This document shows, piece by piece, positions 5,976 through 12,021 of a stretch of DNA of 13,606 bases (position 1 is the first letter of the stretch; each line of letters begins with the position of its first letter). The position numbers were made by a program, and so were the translations under genes. The DNA comes from JAAFIP01 sp043747295 (GTDB taxonomy: Bacteria > Pseudomonadota > Gammaproteobacteria > Burkholderiales > Burkholderiaceae_C), in NCBI GenBank assembly GCA_043747295.1, contig JAYTPK010000125.1, positions 1 to 13,606 of the forward strand, written 5' to 3'. The notes beneath the pieces were generated by a model. The model saw only the letters and a list, made by a program, of their open reading frames with translations, did not search any database and was not told the origin of the DNA.

Positions 5976-8669
5976 TTACTCGGCTGAATTACTGCCTTCA
6001 GTGTCGTCCCCATTTAAGGTGCCATTGTTACCATTTGCACCGGTGTCTGTATTGTCCGGCTCATCGCCTTCGGCCGCCTCAGCGACAGCATCGTTTTCCA
6101 CAATACGTTGCAAACCGCTGAGCTTAGCCCCAGCATCTAGCGCAATCAACGTCACGCCTTGCGTGGCACGGCCTAGCTCGCGCATCTCGGCTACGCGGGT
6201 GCGCACCAGCACGCCTTTATCGGTGATCATCATGATCTCGTCGTCAGCGTGCACTAAAGTGGCGGCCACAATTTTGCCGTTCCGCTCAGACTGCTGGATA
6301 GCGATCATGCCTTTGGTGCCGCGTCCGTGGCGGGTGTATTCGCCAATAGGTGTGCGTTTGCCAAAGCCGTTCTCGGTGGCGGTTAGCACGCTTTGCAGTT
6401 CATCTTCGGCCACCAGCATGGCAATCACGCTTTGGCCCTCGTCCAGGGTCATGCCGCGCACACCGCGAGCAGTGCGGCCCACAGCGCGCACATCGTCTTC
6501 GTCAAAGCGTACCGCTTTGCCACCATCACTGAAGAGCATGACATCGTGTTTGCCGTCGGTAATAGCTGCACCCACCAGTACGTCGCCATCGTCCAAATCG
6601 ACAGCAATGATGCCGCCTTTGCGTGGATTGTTAAAGTCTTCTAACGGTGTCTTTTTCACGGTGCCCATGCGGGTGGCCATAAAGACGAAATGGTCTGCTG
6701 GGAAGCTGCGGTTCTCACCCGTCAATGCCAACACGACGTTGATCTTTTCGCCTTCTTGCAGCGGAAACATGTTGACAATTGGCCGGCCGCGCGAACCGCG
6801 TGAGCCTGCAGGTACTTCCCACACTTTGAGCCAGTACATGCGGCCGCGATTACTAAAGCACAACAAATAGTCATGCGTGTTGGCAATAAAGAGCTGGTCA
6901 ATCCAGTCATCTTCTTTGGTTTGCGTGGCTTGCTTGCCACGACCACCGCGTTTTTGCGCGCGATACTCTGACAAAGGCTGACTCTTGATATAACCGCTGT
7001 GCGACAGTGTGACGACCATGTCGGTGGGCGTGATCAAGTCCTCGGTGGACATGTCTTGTGCGTTGTGCTCAATCACGCTGCGGCGTGCGCCGAGTTTGGT
7101 TTGACCAAATTCGGTTTTAATCACTTGCAACTCGTCACTAATGATGACCGATACACGCTCTGGCTTGGCCAAAATGTCTAGTAAGTCTTCAATGACTGAC
7201 ATGACTTCTTTGTACTCAAGCACGATTTTGTCTTGCTCTAGCCCAGTTAAGCGCTGTAAGCGCATGTTCAATATTTCGGTGGTTTGGGCTTCGCTTAAGC
7301 GGTACAAGCCGTCTTTTTGCATACCAAACTCGCGCTCCATTCCGTTGGGGCGATAGTCGTCAGCGTTGACTGCACTGCCATCCGCACGGGTGCGGGTAAG
7401 CATTTCTTTGACAATTTTGGAATCCCATACCTTGGTCATCAGTTCTGCTTTAGCCACAGGCGGTGTGGGAGCATTACGAATGATGCGAATGAACTCGTCG
7501 ATGTTGGCCAACGCCACAGCCAAGCCTTCTAGCAAATGGCCACGATCACGCGCTTTGCGCAGCTCAAACACCGTGCGGCGTGTCACCACTTCGCGGCGGT
7601 GGCTGAGGAATACTTTGACCAAATCGAGCAAGTTGCACAACTTGGGCTGTCCATCAATCAGCGCCACCATGTTGATGCCGAAGGTGTCCTGCAATTGCGT
7701 CTGTTTGTACAGATTGTTCAGTACCACCTCAGGCACTTCGCCGCGCTTGAGTTCAATCACCAAACGCATGCCAGACTTATCAGATTCGTCTTGAATGTGT
7801 GAAATGCCTTCGATTTTCTTCTCGTGCACCAGCTCGGCCATGCGCTCTTGCAAAGTCTTTTTGTTCACTTGGTAGGGCAGCTCGTCGACGATGATGGACT
7901 GGCGGTTACCTTTGTCAATATCTTCAAAGTGCACTTTGGCGCGCATCACCACACGGCCACGGCCGGTGCGGTAACCATCGCGCACGCCGGACAAGCCATA
8001 AATAATACCGGCGGTTGGGAAATCAGGTGCTGGAATGATCTCAATCAGGTCGTCCACCGAAGCATCTGGGTTTTTCAGCAGGTGCAGGCAGGCGTCGACC
8101 ACTTCGTTAAGGTTATGTGGCGGAATGTTTGTGGCCATGCCCACGGCAATGCCGGTGGATCCGTTGACCAGCAGATTAGGAAACCGCGTGGGCATGACCA
8201 ACGGCTCTTTTTCACTTCCATCGTAGTTAGGTCCAAAGTCGACCGTTTCTTTATCCAGGTCGGCCAACACTTCATGGGCGATTTTGGACAAACGGATCTC
8301 GGTGTAGCGCATGGCAGCCGGGTTGTCACCGTCGACTGAGCCAAAGTTACCTTGGCCGTCCACCAGCATGTGGCGTAGAGAAAAGTCTTGTGCCATGCGC
8401 ACGATGGTGTCGTATACCGCGGTGTCGCCGTGCGGGTGATACTTACCGATCACGTCACCCACAATACGTGCTGATTTCTTGTATGGGCGGTTGTAGTCGT
8501 TATTAAGCTCATGCATCGCAAACAATACGCGGCGGTGAACAGGCTTTAAGCCATCTCTAGCGTCGGGAAGAGCGCGTCCCACAATGACGCTCATGGCGTA
8601 ATCCAGATAACTGCGGCGCATCTCCTCTTCTAGACTGATGGGCAAAGTTTCTTTGGCGAATTGGGTCAT
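5976..8669 (-). CDS. gyrA: DNA gyrase subunit A
   Basis: Breakage-reunion subunit of gyrase, which with GyrB introduces negative supercoils using ATP. The 897-residue protein is slightly longer than the E. coli one. Seen: the winged-helix and tower domain start EEEMRRSYLDYAMSVIVGRA, ALPDARDGLKPVHRR, the quinolone region HPHGDTAVYDTIVRMAQDF with Thr83 and Asp87 in E. coli numbering, and the catalytic Tyr122 in AMRYTEIRL. The C-terminal DNA-wrapping domain begins with the GyrA box QKRGGRG and has repeated blade motifs such as FSNRGRMYWLKVWEVP and TENGFGKRTPIGEY. The tail is acidic and Asn/Gly-rich. Thr83 is a normal wild-type state in several genera, so it is not evidence of resistance. The start at 8669 matches the usual N-terminus (MTQFAKETLPISLEEEMRRS), although no strong ribosome binding site precedes it. 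Divergent from ompA. Confidence 0.97.
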   Translation of the reverse strand: MTQFAKETLPISLEEEMRRSYLDYAMSVIVGRALPDARDGLKPVHRRVLFAMHELNNDYNRPYKKSARIVGDVIGKYHPHGDTAVYDTIVRMAQDFSLRHMLVDGQGNFGSVDGDNPAAMRYTEIRLSKIAHEVLADLDKETVDFGPNYDGSEKEPLVMPTRFPNLLVNGSTGIAVGMATNIPPHNLNEVVDACLHLLKNPDASVDDLIEIIPAPDFPTAGIIYGLSGVRDGYRTGRGRVVMRAKVHFEDIDKGNRQSIIVDELPYQVNKKTLQERMAELVHEKKIEGISHIQDESDKSGMRLVIELKRGEVPEVVLNNLYKQTQLQDTFGINMVALIDGQPKLCNLLDLVKVFLSHRREVVTRRTVFELRKARDRGHLLEGLAVALANIDEFIRIIRNAPTPPVAKAELMTKVWDSKIVKEMLTRTRADGSAVNADDYRPNGMEREFGMQKDGLYRLSEAQTTEILNMRLQRLTGLEQDKIVLEYKEVMSVIEDLLDILAKPERVSVIISDELQVIKTEFGQTKLGARRSVIEHNAQDMSTEDLITPTDMVVTLSHSGYIKSQPLSEYRAQKRGGRGKQATQTKEDDWIDQLFIANTHDYLLCFSNRGRMYWLKVWEVPAGSRGSRGRPIVNMFPLQEGEKINVVLALTGENRSFPADHFVFMATRMGTVKKTPLEDFNNPRKGGIIAVDLDDGDVLVGAAITDGKHDVMLFSDGGKAVRFDEDDVRAVGRTARGVRGMTLDEGQSVIAMLVAEDELQSVLTATENGFGKRTPIGEYTRHGRGTKGMIAIQQSERNGKIVAATLVHADDEIMMITDKGVLVRTRVAEMRELGRATQGVTLIALDAGAKLSGLQRIVENDAVAEAAEGDEPDNTDTGANGNNGTLNGDDTEGSNSAE

Positions 8670-8811
8670 GTCTAAAGGTCTAGAAAAGCAGTCGGTACAA
8701 CAAGGCGGGGATTAAGTAGGTAAGACAATTAACAGCTTATTGCTGGCTGCTACTTCCCCAAAAACCCTCGATTTTTTGAATTCAGCCTAACTTACTCACG
8801 AGTTACTATCA

Positions 8812-8843
8812 GGCCAAGCCGTTGATTTTAACGATCTTTGGCC
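8812..8843. repeat. Bipartite inverted repeat between gyrA and ompA
   Basis: GGCCAA (8812-8817) pairs with TTGGCC (8838-8843), and inside it CGTT (8820-8823) pairs with AACG (8830-8833) around the loop GATTTT. This could fold as a hairpin with an internal bulge or be a dyad operator. No T-run follows on either side, so it does not look like a standard terminator. Function unknown. Confidence 0.5.
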
Positions 8844-8867
8844 ACTAAATCAGGCCCCATGCCCTTG

Positions 8868-8908
8868 GTAGCGCAATAGACATTAAGGACTACTCTGTAG
8901 CGCAATAG
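8868..8908 (+). repeat. Direct repeat GTAGCGCAATAG, two copies upstream of ompA
   Basis: Identical 12-base copies at 8868-8879 and 8897-8908, 29 bases start to start (just under three helical turns). They lie about 40-80 bases upstream of the proposed ompA -35 box. Their position would suit paired binding sites for an activator or repressor, but no known regulator motif is recognised. Confidence 0.55.
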
Positions 8909-8948
8909 CAACAATAAAGGCCTGCCAAGCCAGCATGTAACTGCAAAT

Positions 8949-8977
8949 TTGGAAGCAAGCGCAGGCTGTGGCACAAT
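8949..8977 (+). promoter_or_regulatory. Probable sigma-70 promoter of the ompA-family gene
   Basis: TTGGAA (8949-8954) as -35, a spacer of exactly 17 bases, and CACAAT (8972-8977) as -10, with TG at 8969-8970 making an extended -10. Transcription would start near 8984, leaving a leader of about 75 bases before the ATG at 9058. Predicted from sequence only. Confidence 0.55.
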
Positions 8978-9057
8978 CACTTCACGAGTTAATTTGTTTT
9001 TTGGCAAGCTACTCGATTCGCACAGCTAGCGCTGTAGTATCAATTTTGAGGATGAAC

Positions 9058-9744
9058 ATGAAGAAACTAAACAAAGTCGCAGTGTTGTTTGCATCCGTCG
9101 CATTGGCAGGTACTGCTTTCGCGGCTGGCTCCACCACCAATTCTGACAACTGGCGTAACGGCCATGGCAACCTCCAGTGGAAAAACGCTGACGGTAGCCT
9201 GTGCTGGCGTGATGCCAACTGGACCCCAGCTACCGCAGCTGCAGGTTGCGACGGCGCTATTGTTGCTCCAGTAGCAGCACCAGCTCCTGCACCAGCACCA
9301 GCTGCTGCTGCTCCTGTAGCCCCACGTGCTGCACCAGCACCAGCCGCTCCAGCACCAGCCGCACCTGCTGCTCCAGCAGTTGCTGCTACCAAAGTCACCT
9401 ACGCTGCTGACGCTTTCTTTGATGTGAACAAGTCGATCATCAAACCAGAAGGCAAGGCAAAGTTGGATGACTTGGTTGGCAAAATCAAGGACATTAACTT
9501 AGAAGTCATCATTGCTGTGGGTCACACCGATAGCGACGGCGGCGACGCTTTCAACCAAGCCCTGTCGGTTCGCCGTTCAGAAGCTGTCAAAGCATACTTG
9601 ACCAGCAAAGGCGTGGAAAAGAACCGCGTTTACACCGAAGGCAAGGGCGAGAAGCAGCCAGTGGCTGACAACAAGACCAAAGACGGCAAGTCTAAGAACC
9701 GCCGTGTTGAGATTGAAGTAGTCGGCACACGCGCTAACAAGTAA
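9058..9744 (+). CDS. OmpA-family envelope protein (peptidoglycan-binding C-terminal domain)
   Basis: A 228-residue exported protein. Start chosen at 9058 because GAGG (9048-9051) stands six bases upstream; the ATG at 9052 abuts that site and is not usable. Residues 1-22 are a signal peptide (MKKLNKVAVLFASVALAGTAFA). The mature N-terminus is a small aromatic segment with two cysteines (Cys49, Cys64) and four tryptophans, NWRNGHGNLQW...GSLCWRDANW. It is followed by an Ala/Pro linker (69-110) and an OmpA C-like domain (about 112-228): TYAADAFFDVNKSIIKPEG, GHTDSDGG, NQALSVRRSEAVKAYL, and KSKNRRVEIEV. Such domains bind peptidoglycan non-covalently. There is no recognisable eight-stranded barrel, so it is not a classical OmpA porin; annotation pipelines often call it ompA. 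It has its own promoter and a strong terminator, so it is probably monocistronic. Confidence 0.93.
   Translation: MKKLNKVAVLFASVALAGTAFAAGSTTNSDNWRNGHGNLQWKNADGSLCWRDANWTPATAAAGCDGAIVAPVAAPAPAPAPAAAAPVAPRAAPAPAAPAPAAPAAPAVAATKVTYAADAFFDVNKSIIKPEGKAKLDDLVGKIKDINLEVIIAVGHTDSDGGDAFNQALSVRRSEAVKAYLTSKGVEKNRVYTEGKGEKQPVADNKTKDGKSKNRRVEIEVVGTRANK
9262..9387 (+). repeat. Ala/Pro-rich linker repeat in the OmpA-family gene
   Basis: Codes residues 69-110, composed almost wholly of Ala and Pro with a few Val and one Arg, from repeated GCACCAGCACC-like units. It likely forms an extended periplasmic spacer between the Trp/Cys segment and the peptidoglycan-binding domain. Such slippage-prone DNA may vary in length between strains. 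Confidence 0.85.
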
Positions 9745-9787
9745 TTGTTAGACCTGTTCCTAGATAATCTTCGGATTACTTAACGAC

Positions 9788-9817
9788 AAAGCCGCCTTTG
9801 GGCGGCTTTTTCGTTTT
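9788..9817 (+). terminator. Rho-independent terminator after the OmpA-family gene
   Basis: Stem AAAGCCGCC (9788-9796) and GGCGGCTTT (9801-9809), loop TTTG, followed by a T-rich run broken by one CG. Located 44 bases after the stop at 9744. A smaller UUCG-capped hairpin (TAATC-TTCG-GATTA, 9765-9778) precedes it. Confidence 0.9.
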
Positions 9818-9823
9818 TGGCTA

Positions 9824-9885
9824 TTCTTTTCTTTGTAACCTTTAGCGTTCTCTGCGAATCCTTCGCGCACTCTGCGTTCAAAAAA
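9824..9885 (-). repeat. Periodic dispersed-repeat-like element between ompA and ubiG
   Basis: Imperfect units of about 10 bases (CTTTGTAAC, CTTTAGCGTT, CTCTGCGAAT, CTTCGCGCA, CTCTGCGTTC) follow one another. This resembles a T/C-rich CTTTGCGT-type repeat known to me from intergenic sequence of many unrelated bacteria; its reverse strand reads GFAENAKGYKEKN, like the RDAENAEK peptides those elements spuriously encode. Recognition is from memory, not from a search. Confidence 0.45.
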
Positions 9886-9895
9886 TCCCCTCTCC

Positions 9896-9925
9896 TTGTC
9901 ACAGGTCTCATCAATTTGCGACAAT
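9896..9925 (+). promoter_or_regulatory. Probable sigma-70 promoter of ubiG
   Basis: TTGTCA (9896-9901) as -35, an 18-base spacer, and GACAAT (9920-9925) as -10. The predicted start of transcription falls at about 9931-9933, at the ubiG ATG itself (9932). No ribosome binding site is visible before that ATG, so the transcript may be leaderless. Confidence 0.5.
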
Positions 9926-9931
9926 AGATCC

Positions 9932-10660
9932 ATGACCCAAGCCACAGCATCTAACCCCCACCACACCAACGCAGATCCGGCCGAGCTGGCTAAATTTTCA
10001 GACCTAGCGCACCGCTGGTGGGATAAGAACAGTGAATTTAAACCTCTGCACCAAATTAACCCATTGCGCTTGGACTGGATCGATAGTCTGGTGCCGCTGG
10101 CAGGCAAAAACGTACTAGACGTTGGCTGCGGCGGCGGTATATTGGCCGACTCGATGGCGCGCAAAGGCGCGACAGTAACGGGTATCGACTTGGCCACTAA
10201 AGCGCTAAAAGTGGCGCAGCTACATGCGCTAGAAGCACAAACCCCTAATATCACCTACCGCGACATCAGTGCTGAAGCGCTGGCCGTTGAGCAGCCAGCG
10301 CAGTATGACGTTGTCACCTGTATGGAAATGCTAGAGCATGTGCCTAACCCGGCTTTGGTAGTGCAGGCTTGCAGCACCTTGGTTAAACCCGGTGGGTGGG
10401 TGTTTTTTAGTACTATCAACCGCAACCCTAAAGCGTGGTTATTTGCCATTGTGGGGGCTGAATATGTGCTAAACATGTTGCCCAAAGGTACGCATGAATA
10501 CGCCAAATTCATCCGCCCTAGCGAGCTAGCCAGCCAAGTGCGCAGTGCGGGTTTAAGTTTGCAGCAAAGCCAAGGTTTGCAGTTCAACCCGCTCACCCAG
10601 CGCTACTGGCTCAACACTGACACCAGCGTGAATTACCTTTTTGCAACTCAAAAATTTTAA
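9932..10660 (+). CDS. ubiG: Ubiquinone biosynthesis O-methyltransferase
   Basis: S-adenosylmethionine-dependent enzyme that performs both O-methylations in ubiquinone synthesis. The 242-residue length matches the family. Seen: the N-terminal KFSDLAHRWWDKNSEFKPLH (21-40), typical of UbiG; SAM-binding motif I VLDVGCGGGIL (61-71); the acidic residue after strand 2 in TGIDL (83-87); EMLEHVPNP (132-140); and VKPGGWVFFSTINRNPKAWL (151-170). All expected motifs are present. The start at 9932 is chosen because it precedes the conserved N-terminus and follows the predicted promoter directly; the reading frame is open to 9896, but that start would lie within the promoter. The HAD phosphatase gene follows after 91 bases that contain a dispersed repeat. 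Certain as to family and function. Confidence 0.95.
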   Translation: MTQATASNPHHTNADPAELAKFSDLAHRWWDKNSEFKPLHQINPLRLDWIDSLVPLAGKNVLDVGCGGGILADSMARKGATVTGIDLATKALKVAQLHALEAQTPNITYRDISAEALAVEQPAQYDVVTCMEMLEHVPNPALVVQACSTLVKPGGWVFFSTINRNPKAWLFAIVGAEYVLNMLPKGTHEYAKFIRPSELASQVRSAGLSLQQSQGLQFNPLTQRYWLNTDTSVNYLFATQKF

Positions 10661-10676
10661 GTCACGTATTTCAGAT

Positions 10677-10725
10677 ACTATAAAAATAATAGCTGCCTGA
10701 GCAATAAATACTTGGACTACAGCAC
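10677..10725 (+). repeat. Dispersed repeat copy B, intergenic between ubiG and the HAD phosphatase gene
   Basis: Starts ACTATAAAAATA, then ATAGCT (10689-10694), nine bases, ATAAATACTTGG (10704-10715) and ACTACAGCAC. Bases 10703-10725 are identical over 23 positions to 12098-12120 in copy D, and the 27-base core matches copy C at 24 positions. It occupies about half of the ubiG to gph gap and is in the same orientation as the flanking genes. Confidence 0.9.
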
Positions 10726-10751
10726 TATTTTGTTCCTAAAAATATGTAACT

Positions 10752-11432
10752 ATGTCTTCTAAAGCCTTTTTACCCCATGCCATCTTTTTTGATTTAGATG
10801 GCACCTTGATAGACAGCGCGCCCGACCTTGGCGCCGCAGCCGACAAAATGCGCACGGACCGCGGTATGCCATCGCTGCCTTTAGAGCAATACCGCCCCAT
10901 GGCTGGTGCAGGCGCGCGAGGGATGTTAAAAGTTGGCTTTGGCATGGCGCCTGACCACACTGACTTTGCCACTATGCGTGAGGAGTTTTTTCAAAACTAC
11001 GAACGCAATTTAGTAGAGCGTACTTATGCCTTTGACGGCATAGCAGAGATGCTTGATCATTTAAAAAACCAAGGTATCGCCTGGGGTATCGTTACTAACA
11101 AGTCACAGCGCTTTACCAACCCGTTGGCGCGTTTAATGCCCATATTGCACGGCGCATGTGCAGTGATCAGCGGCGACACCACGCCCCACGCTAAACCGCA
11201 CCCCGCACCCGTGCTAGAGGCTGCCAAGGTGGCTGGATACGCACCTGAGCGCTGCTGGTATGTGGGCGACGATAAACGTGACATTGACGCAGGCCTGGCC
11301 GCAGGCATGTTCAGCGTGGCCGCCGCTTGGGGCTATTTGGGTGAACACGCAGTAGATAGCTGGGGCGCACACGCCGTAGCACACCAGCCTAGCGACATGC
11401 TGCAGCTGCTAGAGCGGCTGCAAACTACCTGA
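10752..11432 (+). CDS. gph: HAD-family phosphatase: phosphoglycolate phosphatase-like, possibly MurNAc-6-phosphate phosphatase (MupP)
   Basis: A 226-residue HAD hydrolase. Seen: motif I FFDLDGTLIDSAPDL with nucleophile Asp14 and acid/base Asp16, an alpha-helical cap (about 25-95), motif II IVTNKS (113-118), the motif III lysine in HAKPHPAP (Lys148), and motif IV WYVGDDKRDIDAG (169-181). All catalytic residues are present. The family is usually annotated Gph, which removes 2-phosphoglycolate. However, in Pseudomonas the gene next to ubiG, in the same gyrA/pheA/rpsA neighbourhood, is mupP, whose product dephosphorylates N-acetylmuramic acid 6-phosphate in cell-wall recycling. Synteny makes that alternative reasonable; the sequence alone cannot decide. 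The ATG at 10752 has no clear ribosome binding site. The next gene starts seven bases after its stop, indicating co-transcription. Confidence 0.85.
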   Translation: MSSKAFLPHAIFFDLDGTLIDSAPDLGAAADKMRTDRGMPSLPLEQYRPMAGAGARGMLKVGFGMAPDHTDFATMREEFFQNYERNLVERTYAFDGIAEMLDHLKNQGIAWGIVTNKSQRFTNPLARLMPILHGACAVISGDTTPHAKPHPAPVLEAAKVAGYAPERCWYVGDDKRDIDAGLAAGMFSVAAAWGYLGEHAVDSWGAHAVAHQPSDMLQLLERLQTT

Positions 11433-11439
11433 GTGCACC

Positions 11440-12021
11440 ATGCTGCACACAATACGGGTGGTGCACTGCCTTAAAGTAATCACTACTATTTTTATAGCTA
11501 CTTGTGCAATAAATACTTGGGCCGTAACGTGTTTTGATGATAAAAAATTGTCTGCGGTAACGCAACAAGCCAACACGCTGGTGTATGTGTGGTCACCGCG
11601 CATGGTGTTGTCTGCACAGCACGCGGCCGCTGTGCAGCGGCAGGCGCAGCAGCAGGGCCTGCTGTTTGTTGCTGTACATGATGCGCAATTACCGCAGGCA
11701 GAGATCGACGCAACACGCAGCCGCATGGCCGCCAGTAACGACAGCGCAACGCAGCGCAGCGCGGCCAGCCTACAGGACAGCTTGGCTCTGTGCGCCCATG
11801 CTTTGGTACAGCGCGATGCACTGCGTCACTTTCCTACTGCCTTTGTTTTGCGCAGCCCCAGCAGTAATGGCCATGCCAGCGTACACCGTCATCCTGTTGT
11901 GGGCGCCATGCCCGAGACAGCATGGGCTGGCAGCTTGGCACAAAGAATGGCAGACAGTGCAGGTTTTGAGCCCCTGGCTGTCACGGCTGTCGCAACCGCT
12001 TTAGCTGGGCATGTGCGATGA
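11440..12021 (+). CDS. Unknown exported protein with thioredoxin-fold-like features, no CxxC
   Basis: I do not recognise this 193-residue protein. The N-terminus has a signal peptide (residues 1 to about 28, hydrophobic VITTIFIATCAINTWAV). The mature part reads like a thioredoxin fold: a strand NTLVYVWSPRM (45-55) where a thioredoxin would place W-C-x-x-C, then a long helix (AQHAAAVQRQAQ), a strand GLLFVAVH (73-80), and much later HFPTAFVL (130-137), resembling the cis-proline loop with Pro132. The active cysteines are replaced (SPRM), and only Cys31 and Cys118 remain after cleavage. If the fold is right, it would be a non-redox or degenerate member. The start is seven bases after the phosphatase stop, and its stop overlaps the next start by four bases (ATGA), so the two unknown genes are probably translated as a pair. 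The fold assignment is inference. Confidence 0.7.
   Translation: MLHTIRVVHCLKVITTIFIATCAINTWAVTCFDDKKLSAVTQQANTLVYVWSPRMVLSAQHAAAVQRQAQQQGLLFVAVHDAQLPQAEIDATRSRMAASNDSATQRSAASLQDSLALCAHALVQRDALRHFPTAFVLRSPSSNGHASVHRHPVVGAMPETAWAGSLAQRMADSAGFEPLAVTAVATALAGHVR
11485..11526 (+). repeat. Dispersed repeat copy C, coding for a signal peptide core
   Basis: ACTATTTTT, then ATAGCT (11494-11499), nine bases, ATAAATACTTGG (11509-11520). The core matches copy B at 24 of 27 positions. It lies in frame at codons 16-29 of the thioredoxin-like gene and is read as TIFIATCAINTWAV. It contains two ATA isoleucine codons, which are rare in the neighbouring housekeeping genes. Confidence 0.9.

Larger units (their letters stand above)
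8670..9057. other. Divergent intergenic region between gyrA and ompA
   Basis: 388 bases without a credible gene. It must hold the promoters for gyrA (leftwards) and ompA (rightwards). A good candidate ompA promoter is listed separately, together with a bipartite inverted repeat and a 12-base direct repeat. I found no convincing sigma-70 promoter for gyrA by eye; weak candidates exist but none has both boxes at correct spacing. Confidence 0.7.

Noticed and set aside
7824..8339. Plus-strand 171-codon open frame inside gyrA
   Set aside because: Antisense shadow of the highly conserved gyrA coding sequence, with no ribosome binding site or recognisable domain.
8415..8435. Thr83 in the GyrA quinolone region as a resistance mutation
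   Set aside because: Threonine at this position is wild type in several genera and Asp87 is intact; no susceptible reference is available.
9010..9050. Possible reversed fragment of the dispersed repeat in the ompA leader
   Set aside because: It has CAGCTAGCGCTGTAGTATC-like similarity only over short pieces, and the spacing of the core is not kept.
9009..9398. Minus-strand 129-codon open frame rich in Gly and Ala
   Set aside because: It is the complement of the Ala/Pro linker of the OmpA-family gene; its composition is fully explained by that.
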